Assembly (NCBI GenBank): GCA_000482145.1
Contig: AUXH01000420.1
Location: forward strand, 1-17,012
Origin: Strigomonas culicis
Lineage: Eukaryota > Euglenozoa > Kinetoplastea > Trypanosomatida > Trypanosomatidae
Length of the DNA: 17,012 nucleotides
Direction of reading: 5' to 3'
Under the pieces are notes generated by a model. The model saw only the letters and a list, made by a program, of their open reading frames with translations, had not been told where the DNA came from and ran no database searches. Of the stretch, positions 6,328-15,300 are shown one piece after another; positions within the stretch are counted from its first letter, which is position 1; every line of letters begins with the position of its first letter. Position numbers and translations under genes: made by a program.

Positions 6328-9300
6328 ATGAATCGGACGCACCACCCGACGGCGGTGCCCCCCTACGTCTGGCAGGCCGCGCACCGCGCGCTGCGGCCCA
6401 CGCCGCGCGCCGCCGCGGACGCGACGCGCTCGCTGCAGCGCGCCCTCGCCACCGCCGCCAAGTACCAGCAGTGGCAGCAGGACAGCCACGGCAGGCCGGC
6501 GGTGGCGGCCGCGCGCACGCACCTCGTGTGCCGCCAGCCGCAGCCCGCCTCCCTCGCGGGCTGGGACCGCGCGGCGCCGGCGCCCGGCGCATCGAGCCCG
6601 CCGCGCCTCACGCCGGCGGAGCAGCAGCAGCTGCAGGCGCACGCGCTGCTGCGGCAGTGGGTCGCAAACACGGCGCGCCGCGCGCCGCGCGCCGTGTTCG
6701 CGCAGCTCCAGCCGCGCGTGGCGGAGGTGCTGGTCGGCGGCGCCGCCGCCGTTACGCCCAGCCGCGCGGGGCAGGCCGCCGCCGCGGCCGCCGCCGCGCG
6801 CACGCTCGCGGCGCGCGCGGCGAAGAGGCTATGTCGCGCTGCTCGTGCACCACCGCGCCGACGTCGCCGACGCGGCGGAGTGGCGGCGGCTGTGCGACGC
6901 CCTCGGCGCGGCGGCCGACGACGGCCCCGTCGCGCGGCTGCCGCTGCTGCCCCAGCGGCCGCGGCGCGGCGCCGTCGCTGCTCGCCGCGCTCACGACGTG
7001 GGAGGAGGGCCTGGCGCTGCTGCGCTGGGCGCGGCGCTACGACGGCCGCCACGTCAGCTCGCGCGACGTGGCGGAGGTGCTGGTGCGCTACGTGCAGGCG
7101 GCCGGCCGCCGCGACGGCGGCGGCGCCGCCCACGAGGGCCTCGCCCGGCTGTGGCGCGCGGCGCGGCGGGCGGAGCGGGCGGCGCCAGCCCTCGCCGCCG
7201 GCGGCGGCGTCCGGCAGACGGCGCACCAGTGCGTGGGCCTCTCCGGGAAGCGTCTGGTGACGTGGGGGGCGGGCGACGCAGCCGTGGAGGGGCAGGCCGC
7301 GCAGGCGCAGGTGTGGAGCGAGTGGCTGCTGCAGGGACGGTGGCGCGAGGTGCGGCAGGCCGCGCAGCGCGTCTTACACGACGCCGGCGCCGCGATGGCG
7401 CCCAAGAAGGTGCACGTGGGCGGCGACGGACGCGCCTTTGCGTCCTTCGCCGTCGACCAGCGCGCGCCGGCGCAGCCGGCGGAGGAGGCGGCGCTGCTGG
7501 CGCCGCTGACGGAGGGCCTCGACGTGCGGCACCTGGCGCGGGGGGGGGCCGCCGCCGTCGTGGCGCTGCGGCGCCGCCTGCGCTGGTTAGCGCTGCTGCC
7601 GCCGCACGTACCGCGCTCGCTCGTGCGCTTCGAGGGCGGCGGGCGGCGCCTGGCGCCGTGCCTGCAGCGCAGCGCCGCGCGCGAGGCGCTGCCGTGGCTG
7701 CTCGTCGGCGCGCTCTGCGAGGCGACGGCGCTGTGCGATCAAGGGCGACCCGCGGCCGTGTGGGGCGGCGCCCTGGCGCGCGCGCGCGAGCTCGCCGCGC
7801 CGCTGCTCTTCACCGCCTGCCCCTCCTACGCGGCGCTGAACGACTACGTGTGTCTGCTGCTGACGGAGCTCGGCGCGGCCGCCGCCGCCGCGACGGCGCC
7901 GCGCCTGGGCGATGCGACCGACGTGCTGCAGCGCGCGGTGACGGTGTTTCTGCAGCCACCCGCAGGGGGCGGCGGCGGGGCGGGGGGCGCGGCCGCGCAG
8001 CTCGACGCGCCGCGCAACTACCACGCCTCGCTCTTCCTCGAGACGCTCGCGCGCGTGGGCACGCTGGATGCGCTGCTGCGCGGCTGGCAGGAGGAGGCCG
8101 CCGCGTGCGGGGCGCCGCTCCTCGCCCCGGAGTCCGCGGCCGCCGTCGTGACGGCGCTCGCGACGCACCTCGTCGGCCTCCTGGGCGCGGCTGTCGCAGA
8201 CCTGCCGCGCGGCACCGACGAGGAGGAGGAGGCGGCGGTGCTGACCGCGTGTCTGAACGCCTACGTCGACGCCACGACGGGGCCCGTCTTTGTCACACCC
8301 AACGGCGCGAACCGCATCCAGTTTGCCGTCGCGCAGGACAAGAAGGCGCCCCTGCCGAGCTACTTCAAGGGCATGTACGACGCGTCTTTTTTCGTGGAGG
8401 TCAGCCCCGGCGCGGCGCTCACCGCCACGTGGACGGCGGGCGCGGCGGGGCTGTTGGTCGGCCGCGCGCTGCGACTGCTGAGCGCCTACCCCACGTCCAC
8501 GACGGAGGCCTTCTTCAAACTCGCCGGCCACACCGCCGCGCACGTGCCGACCGCGACGTACGCGGTGCCGCCACTGCGCGTCGCGCGGTACGAGGTGGAC
8601 CTCCGCGCGGTGCTGCACCACGTCGGCCGCCGCTACGTGGCGGAGGGGCGCCGCACGAGCCGCGCGGCGGTGGTGGCGACGGAGGCGCTGCTGCCGTACG
8701 GCCTCCACGTCGTGTACAAGCCGCCCTTTGTGAACTGCACCCTCAGCGCGCGGTACCCCACGCTGCTCTTCACCCTCGCGCGGCAGCTGCCCTGGCGCGG
8801 GGCGGCGGCGCAGCGCCGCGGCGTGCCGGTGGCGCGCGAGCACGGCCTCGTCAACCGCATCGACGTCGGCACGAGCGGCCTCGTGCTCGCGACGCGCGAC
8901 CGCGGCGGGCTGCAGCGCGCGCTCGCGGCGACGACCGCCGCGCGGCGCGTCACGAAGCGGTACCGCGCGCTGGTCCAGCACTGCCCGACCGGCCGCGCGG
9001 AGGAGCTGTGGTACCTCCCCGCGCGCGGCGAGGTGCACGCGGCCGTCTTCGCGGCCGGCAGCGACGCGGCGGCGGTGCACGCGGCGCTGCACGACGGCCG
9101 CGGCGCCGCGCGGGCGCGCTCCGTCGCGGAGCTCGACCGGCGGCCCGCACGGACGCTCTTCCGTGTGCTGGAGCACTTCCCGGCCGCGGGCGTCGCGCAC
9201 GTGGAGGTGCAGCTCGAGAGCGGCCGGCGCCACCAGGTGCGGCAGCATTTCGCGCTGCTCGGCCACCCGCTGCTCGGCGACGCGCGCTACCACCCGTGGT

Positions 9301-9497
9301 GCGCGCCGGAGCGCGGTGCGCACCTCGACGTGGCGCCCGCGCAGCGGCGGTGGGCCGTCGCGCTCGACCGGCCGGCGCTACACGCGCACAGCCTCACGAT
9401 CCGCGGCGAGGCGAGCGCGGCCGAGACCGTGCACGTGCAGTGCGCGGTGCCGGCCGACATGCGGGCCGTCCTGGAGGCCCTGCGGCGTGAAGGCTAG
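6328..9497 (+). CDS. RluA-type pseudouridine synthase with long helical N-terminal region; frame broken twice
   Basis: From ATG 6328 to TAG 9495-9497. Coding signal moves from frame 1 (6328 to about 6828) to frame 2 (to about 6970) to frame 3 (to the end). Both shifts go the same way, and removing one base at each joins a product of about 1055 residues (numbering below uses that length). The C-terminal part, from about residue 785, is an RluA-family domain that isomerises uridine in RNA. It shows VVYKPP, the catalytic loop NRIDVGTSG with Asp845 (codon 8862-8864), KRYRALV, and the closing RHQVRQH (from residue 967) with LLGDARY. The N-terminal ~780 residues are helical and Ala/Arg-rich, with PPR-like stretches such as NYHASLFLETLARVG. 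Mitochondrial RNA modification or mitoribosome assembly is plausible but inferred. The breaks may be sequence errors or real lesions. Confidence 0.8.
6820..6832 (+). other. First frame change in the pseudouridine synthase gene (frame 1 to 2)
   Basis: Left of this point frame 1 reads protein-like sequence ending TLAARAAKR. Right of it frame 2 does (GYVALLVHHRADVADAAEW), while frame 1 turns into Arg/Pro/Ala repeats. The junction is in CGCGCGCGGCGAAGAGG, consistent with one extra base or two missing bases. Confidence 0.75.
6950..6974 (+). other. Second frame change in the pseudouridine synthase gene (frame 2 to 3)
   Basis: Frame 2 is protein-like up to VARLPLLPQRPRRGA. Frame 3 takes over with PSLLAALTTWEEGLALLRW and stays open to the stop. 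The join lies in a run of GC-only sequence (GCGGCGCGGCGCC), again consistent with one extra base or two missing. Confidence 0.72.
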
Positions 9498-9623
9498 TGC
9501 TCGAATCAACACACCTACGAAAGCGAACAAGTCGCACGTAAAGAGCAAAGGGTGGAGTGAAAAAAAGGTCGAAAAAAAAAATACACCGTGTGAATGCCAC
9601 CGGACGCAACAACGAAAAAAGAG

Positions 9624-9678
9624 TCTACTTCTTCTCTCCTCCTCCCTCTTTCATGTTTTTTTTTTCTGAACATCTTAG
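9624..9678 (+). promoter_or_regulatory. Polypyrimidine tract and splice acceptor for the TTC9-like gene
   Basis: A long C/T-rich run at 9624-9667, ending in a T run, is followed by the first AG at 9677-9678. The predicted leader is 19 bases before ATG 9698. This is one of the strongest tracts in the window. Confidence 0.65.
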
Positions 9679-9697
9679 AAGCAAATAGAAAACCCAA

Positions 9698-10327
9698 ATG
9701 GAAGCGCGGTTCCAGAGCAGCCTGGAGGCTGCCCAGCAGGCCAAGGACGCCGGCAACAGCGCGCTGAGAGAAGGCCAGCTGCGCTCCGCCGCCTTCCAGT
9801 ACAAGAAGGTCTATCTGTACTTGGCAGAGTTCCTCCCGCCGAAGCTCACGCCCGCCTACGCATCCGGCAGCCAGGGGGCGGACGCCGGCATCCCGCTCGA
9901 CTTGTTGCGCAAGAAGGAGCCGCGCGGCAGCCCCTTTGACGGGCTGCGCCCGGAGTCGCAGCAACAGATGCTCTACCTCTACATTGTAGCCATGAACAAC
10001 CTTGCTCAGGCGCATTTGAAGATCGGCCGCTTCCGCGAGGCCGCGCTGTGCGCCACGGACGTCGTGCGCTTCTGCGCGTGGCACCGCGCGCACGTCGCCA
10101 CCGCACCGGCGGGGTCGGTGGCGGAAGCGGAGGCGAAGGCGCTGCTGCGGCGCGCCGCGGCCAACGTGCAGCTCCAGTGCTGGGCGCAGGTGGACGAGGA
10201 CTTGGCGCAGCTCGCGCAGAGGCAGGTGCAGGACGCCGCGATCGATGCGATCCGGGGGGACGTAGAGAAGGGTAGAGCCGCTGAGAAGGCGAAACAGAAG
10301 AAGATGGCACAACGTATGTTTTCCTGA
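9698..10327 (+). CDS. TTC9-like / immunophilin-type TPR protein without a PPIase domain
   Basis: 209 residues from ATG 9698 to TGA 10325-10327. Three tetratricopeptide-like helix pairs are visible: about 11-44 (KDAGNSALREGQLRSAAFQY), about 88-125 (MNNLAQAHLKIGRFREAA) and about 145-180 (ALLRRAAANVQLQCWAQVDED). The long loop between the first two repeats and the ending KAKQKKMAQRMFS resemble the TPR module of TTC9 proteins and of FKBP-type immunophilins, which end in a comparable Lys-rich helix before a Met-Phe pair. Known members often bind the C-terminus of HSP90 through such repeats. Whether the HSP90-clamp residues are complete here I cannot say without an alignment. No FKBP domain is present. 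A co-chaperone role is likely but inferred. Confidence 0.78.
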   Translation: MEARFQSSLEAAQQAKDAGNSALREGQLRSAAFQYKKVYLYLAEFLPPKLTPAYASGSQGADAGIPLDLLRKKEPRGSPFDGLRPESQQQMLYLYIVAMNNLAQAHLKIGRFREAALCATDVVRFCAWHRAHVATAPAGSVAEAEAKALLRRAAANVQLQCWAQVDEDLAQLAQRQVQDAAIDAIRGDVEKGRAAEKAKQKKMAQRMFS

Positions 10328-10487
10328 GACAGGAGGGAAAAGGTATATCGATAAGATAATCAAGAGGTGTGTGTGTATATGGTATAACTGTTCTTTCTAC
10401 TTCGCTGTGTTGTCGCTCTTGCTCTTTTACACTAAACACCTTCTTTTTTATACACTCTTCTCCTCTTCATATAACAAGATAGGAAAG

Positions 10488-10503
10488 CTCTTTTTTTTTC
10501 CAG
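10488..10503 (+). promoter_or_regulatory. Polypyrimidine tract and splice acceptor for uL29m
   Basis: CTC plus a T run (10488-10501) ends directly in CAG, with AG at 10502-10503. The leader before ATG 10529 would be 25 bases. A longer, more broken C/T-rich stretch lies just upstream (about 10388-10470). Confidence 0.65.
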
Positions 10504-10528
10504 TAAGAGAGAAAAAAAAGATAGTATA

Positions 10529-11914
10529 ATGAGGCGCACCTGTGTCGTAGCCAACGCCGCGGCGCTCTATGACTTCGTAGACAACAACTTTTTGAACAAC
10601 AAGCGGCCGGCCGTCCCCGGTGGCGCCTGGCCGCTGGAGAGCCTGCGCACCAAGAGCCTCGCCGACCTCCAGCAGATCTGGCTGCAGCTCATCCGCGAGC
10701 GCAACATGCTGGGCACGACGAAGCAGCACTACCTGCGGCACCAGGAGGAGCTCGGCGCGATGCCGGCCCCCTCCCGGCTGGACATGGTCACGCGGTCCCT
10801 CGAGAACGTGCGGCAGGTGGTGCGCGAGCGCGACCGCGAGGCGACGCGCCGCGCGGTCGAGATTTTCCGCGCGCGGCTGCAGCGCGGCGTGTACCGCTAC
10901 CCGCCGGGGCCGCCGCCGCCGCCCGGACAGCACGACCGCACGAGCGCCGTGAGGGTGGTGCTCAGCCGGCGGGTGGAGCCAGAGCGGCTGCGCGAGCTGC
11001 TGGGCCGCTACGACGTGTTCGAGCCGCACAAGGGCATCGTGAGCATCGAGCTGCGGCTGCCGGAGGACGTGCTACAGCGCAAGCAGGAAGCCGAGCAGCT
11101 CTGGCAGGAGTACATGGCCGAGAAGAGCGACGTCGAGGAGTACTACAAGTGGGCGGGCCAGGACCCGGCCGCGCCCTCCGTGTACGACCTCACCGCGGTG
11201 GAGCTGGCCCCCGGCGTCTGTGCCGGCGCCGAGGGCAGCGACACGGTCGCTCCCGCCGCGGCGCTGCCGGTGCCGCCGCCGCAGCCGCCGGCCGCGCCGC
11301 CGCAGAGCCCGCTGGAGCGCATCAAGTACCAGCGCCGCAACGCGCTCAGCAAGGCGACGATACAGCTCGGGCACTTCCCCAACATCACCCTCGCCGCGCC
11401 GCGCTACCGCACGGTGGAGGAGATCCCGCGGCCGACGCACCCCGACGAGATCGCGGGCCCGTGGGAGGTGCACGTGCGCTACGACGCGCCGGACGGCGCG
11501 GCCTACGTGGACTCGCTCGGCCTGCAGTCGATCGACGGCGCGGCCGTCATCAGCGTCGCGGCGGTCGCGCAGCCACCGCAGCCGCACGCGGCGGTGGATC
11601 CGGTCTACCAGGAGGCCCTGCGGCGCGAGGCAGCGGCGGAGGAGACGGCGATGCAGTGGCCGCACGTGCCGGCGTGGAAGTTCGAGTACGACCTGTACAG
11701 CAAGAAGCACCTGTCGGAGATTGTGCGCTACAACTACAGCAACGTCGTCGACTACGTGGACCGCGAGGTGCTTCTGACGGGGCGCTCCGTGTGGGAGTGC
11801 CCGATCGACATCGACCCCACCTGCGGCGGGCTCAAGTCCGTCCCGGCGCACGCGAAGCCGCCAAAGCAGTACGTGACCAGCGACATGCGCTCCGTGGGCA
11901 TGACGGACATTTAG
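10529..11914 (+). CDS. Mitochondrial large-subunit ribosomal protein uL29m (MRPL47)
   Basis: 461 residues from ATG 10529 to TAG 11912-11914. The uL29 domain (about 34-110) is recognised from W34 followed by LRTKSLADLQQIWLQLIRE and RNML, the hallmark of mitochondrial L47/uL29, then a helical hairpin with LENVRQVVRERDREATRR. Bacterial uL29 is only about 65 residues, so most of this protein is extension. It has a proline run (residues about 128-135), a helical Glu-rich section, an Ala/Pro linker (about 248-265), and an ordered C-terminus with many aromatic residues (WKFEYDLY, VRYNYSNVVDYVD). Large extensions of this kind are typical of kinetoplastid mitoribosomal proteins, which compensate for very short rRNAs. 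The N-terminus (MRRTCVVANAAALYDFV) could act as a short import signal. Confidence 0.88.
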   Translation: MRRTCVVANAAALYDFVDNNFLNNKRPAVPGGAWPLESLRTKSLADLQQIWLQLIRERNMLGTTKQHYLRHQEELGAMPAPSRLDMVTRSLENVRQVVRERDREATRRAVEIFRARLQRGVYRYPPGPPPPPGQHDRTSAVRVVLSRRVEPERLRELLGRYDVFEPHKGIVSIELRLPEDVLQRKQEAEQLWQEYMAEKSDVEEYYKWAGQDPAAPSVYDLTAVELAPGVCAGAEGSDTVAPAAALPVPPPQPPAAPPQSPLERIKYQRRNALSKATIQLGHFPNITLAAPRYRTVEEIPRPTHPDEIAGPWEVHVRYDAPDGAAYVDSLGLQSIDGAAVISVAAVAQPPQPHAAVDPVYQEALRREAAAEETAMQWPHVPAWKFEYDLYSKKHLSEIVRYNYSNVVDYVDREVLLTGRSVWECPIDIDPTCGGLKSVPAHAKPPKQYVTSDMRSVGMTDI

Positions 11915-12113
11915 GATAAAAGGTGTGGCGACCAAAACCCCTCTCTTGCAGGAGATAATAAGTGTAATAAGGATGTTTTTTCTTGTTGTTGTTGTTGTTG
12001 GCGTCGTCGTTTGGATAACTGTAGTCACCATCAAATATAAAGACAAAGAAAAGCTCCATCACGAATATGTAAGAAGTCAGTAATGACCCACCGATGCATC
12101 TATAAATCCATAA

Positions 12114-12114
<1 letters not shown>

Positions 12115-12170
<56 letters not shown>
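12115..12170. repeat. Long compound (TA)22-(TG)6 microsatellite
   Basis: TA units run from 12115 to 12158, followed without a break by TG units to 12170. This is the longest simple repeat in the window and has the same TA-then-TG order as 5384-5418. Its true length may be misjudged by assembly. Confidence 0.95.
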
Positions 12171-12171
<1 letters not shown>

Positions 12172-12180
12172 AATATACTA

Positions 12181-12207
12181 TCCTCGTTCCCCTCTTGCTA
12201 CACCCAG
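12181..12207 (+). promoter_or_regulatory. Polypyrimidine tract and splice acceptor for the AMP-deaminase-like gene
   Basis: A C/T-rich run (12181-12205, two A interruptions late) ends in CAG, with AG at 12206-12207. The leader would be 126 bases. A later AG (12288-12289) after a weaker tract is the alternative. Confidence 0.55.
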
Positions 12208-12333
12208 TGCTACAGGTTCCAGTTGATCGGCAAACCGTTTTGTTTGGCCGTTTACTTTCCTTTCATATACTCGCTTGTGGTATATCTAGTTAGAATATAT
12301 ATACATACATTTATAGAAGGACGCTTCACCGCC

Positions 12334-15300
12334 ATGTCGAAGCGACCGAAGGATGCGAGTGGCGCACCCAACGCGGCGCCGCCGCGCCTGTCGAACGCGG
12401 GCACCCCGGGCTCGCTGCAGAGCATCGGCCACATGGGCAGCCAGGGGCGCAGCCAGCTCTCCGCGCTCCCCTCCTCGAGCTCCATCGCGGCCGCGATGCG
12501 CCGGCCGAGTCAGCAGCGCGTGGATCTCTCCTCCCGCGGCTCACTGGCGCTGCAGCGTCACCGCGTCTCGAAGGGCCTGGCCCTCCCGCCCGCCGCGAGC
12601 TACCACACCGCGGTGAACACCTACTACACACTGGACATCGACGGCGATGACGGCGGCACCAGCATGGCGGCCTCGCACGACCTTATCCAGCACGCGCTGG
12701 GGCTGCGCGACGCGTACAAACAGATTGACAAGGGCCAGCTGGAGAGCGGCGACCGCATCATCCCTCCCATCGGCCTGCGGCTGGAGGACGGCGTGTTCCA
12801 CTTCAGCGGGCAGCGCACCACCGCGGTGCCGTGGGAGCAGTTCTACGAGGACGTGCATGCGGTGGCCGCCTGCCTGCAGAACACCAAGTGCCAGACCGCG
12901 TGCCGCCAGCGCCTGGAGATCTTAGAAGAGCGCTTCAACATTTATAAAATCATGAACCGCGAACTGGAGGAGAACGCGGGGCGCAGTCGGCAGGGGACGG
13001 GCGTCTTCGCGGACTCCGTGAAGGTCGACAACCTCGTGCTGATGCCCTACTACATGCACTCGCAGCACCTGACGCGCTTCATCCGCGACACACTCGCGAC
13101 GCGCGGCGACGACGTCGTCGCGCTGCAGGGCGACGGCGCCGACCGCGAGCCCATCACCCTCGCGCGCGCGTGCGAGCTGCTGGAGGTGCCCGACCCTGCG
13201 TGGCTCACCGGCGAGGCGCTCGGCCTACAGCCGTCCGTCGAGCAGCGGCGCGGCATGACGCGCGTGGATGTGCTCGACCCGCAGTTCAACAGCGGCGGCC
13301 TGCGGAGCGCCGCGCTGCTGCGCCTCTTCCTGTCGATGGATACGCTCAACAAGGGCGCCTACTTTGCGGACCTGATACGGCCGCTGCTGGGCCGCAACGA
13401 GGCGCGCGACGACACGCCGCAGGCGACGGAGACCGCGATCGACCTCCATGGCCTCTTCGGCGACGAGTGGGAGAAGCTCGCCCTGTGGCTGCAGGAGCAC
13501 GGCATGCTGGGCGCCTTCGAGGCGAATCGGTGGCTCGCCTACCTCCGCCGTCCGCACCCGCCCCACGCGGGCGGCGGCGGCGGCGGCGACCTCGGCAGCG
13601 GCAACAACAGCAGCGGCAGCGGCAGCCAGGCGGGCGCGCTCTTCTCGAAGCTGACGACCACGGCGACGCTGGAGAACCAGCAGCAGCAGCTGGAGAACTT
13701 TTTCCTCCCGCTCCTCGTTGCCACCATCGCGCCGGAGGACCCGAAGAACGCGCACGTGGCGAACATGCTGTCCAGCTTGGGCGGCATCGTCGTCAACTGC
13801 GGCGAGGTCAACACGGAGATATCGAAGGAGGTCAGCCGCAAGCGGCGGCGGCCCGTCGACGTGCCGTGGACGGAGTCCGTGACGGACATGTACTTCCTCT
13901 ACTACGTGTGGGCGAACCTGACGTCGCTCAATGCGCTGCGGCGGCGGCGCGGCTTCAACACGCTGCAGCTGCGCGCTGTACTGCCGGCCGGCACCTCGCG
14001 CACCACCCTCGCCGTGGCGTACCTGCTCTGCGACCACGTCATCGACGGCTGCGCGCTGCACGAGCGGCCGGTGCTGCAGTACCTCTTCGGCATCCACCGC
14101 ATCGGGGTGAGCATGGCGCCGCTCAGCACGAACGGGCTGGGCAGCGTCAGCTTCGCGGACCACCCCTTCATGCAGCTCTTTCGGCGCGGGCTGCGCGTGT
14201 CGCTGAGCACCGTCACACCACTGCTGACGCACTGCTCGCAGGAGCCGCTGCTGGAGGAGTACAGCGCGGCCTCGCGCATGCACCGGCTGTCCGGCGTCGA
14301 CCTCTGCGAGTTGGCGCTCAACTCCGTCATGATGTCGACCTTCCCCGAGGCCACGCGGCAGAACTGGCTGGGCGCCGCCTTCGTGCGCGACGGGTGGCAA
14401 GGGAACAACTTCGACCTGACGCACGTGCCGACCGCCCGGCTCGAGCTGCGCGCGACCATGTGGGCCGCCGAGCGGCAGGTGCTGCAGCGCTGCGCCGAGC
14501 TCGTCGCGCAGGCCGCGGCCGAGCCCGGCGACGACGACGACTCCCCCTCGACGGTGGACAACAGCGACAACAATGTGACCAGCGGCGACCCCGCCGCCGC
14601 CTCGGTGGCCGCGGTCAGCCGCGGCGGCGCCGTCCGCGCGCCGTACGTCGTCGTGGACCCTCACACGTACTTCCCGCGGCTGAGCTTCGTGGGGCCGTAC
14701 GAGCGCGACATGCAGAACGGCTCGATCGTACAGCTGCTGCACCGCGTACTGGAGCTGCGTAACCATTACATGATGCACCTCCATCGCATGGAGGACCGCA
14801 GCGTCGGCGAGGTCGGCAGCAACTACTTCACGAACCTTCAGCGCCAGGACCCGGTGCAGCAGATGGAGCTCGCGTTCCACAAGGACGCGAACCGCGCCTT
14901 CGAGGAGGAGGAGTGGATGTTCAAGACGGTCGAGGGCGTCGTCGTGCCGCACGAGGTGCACCAGATCCCGCGCATCCCGCAGGACATGTTCCACTACAGC
15001 GACTTCTGCGACCACCTCGAGGAGGTGCGCGCGATTGTGAAGAACGTCAACGTCGGCTACTTCGCGCACCGCCGCCTGCAGCTGCTGGAGCACAAATTCC
15101 GAATGCACATCGCGGTGAACGCCGGTCGCGAGGCGGGCAGCACCTTCGAGAAGGCCTCGCAGAACCGCGACTTTTACCAGGCGACGAAGGTGGACAACAC
15201 CGTACGCATGGAGACCGGCATGACGGCGCGGCAGCTGCTGAACTTCATCGTCACAAAGGCCACGAACAACGGGGACGACATTGTGTCGCACCGCAAGGGC

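Larger units (their letters stand above)
11915..12333. other. AT-rich intergenic region (419 bases)
   Basis: Spacer between uL29m and the AMP-deaminase-like gene. It contains a short (TTG)n run near 11983-12000, a long (TA)n-(TG)n microsatellite at 12115-12170, and a C/T-rich tract with AG at 12206-12207. A second weaker tract lies around 12251-12264. No RNA gene or believable small coding frame is seen. Confidence 0.8.

Noticed and set aside
6219..6970. Start of the long frame 3 open reading frame as the true N-terminus of the pseudouridine synthase
   Set aside because: This part of frame 3 is Arg/Gly/Ala noise, begins before the predicted splice acceptor and has no suitable ATG. Frame 1 from ATG 6328 is the protein-like one here.
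7587..9323. 578-codon open frame on the minus strand
   Set aside because: Antisense shadow of the pseudouridine synthase gene; Arg/Ala/Gly-rich with no recognisable domain.
6845..9490. 881-codon frame 2 open reading frame as a separate gene
   Set aside because: Only about 6827-6970 is protein-like in this frame. Beyond that frame 3 carries the conserved enzyme motifs.
13225..15291. 688-codon open frame on the minus strand
   Set aside because: Antisense shadow of the AMP-deaminase-like gene, whose + strand translation has clear family motifs.
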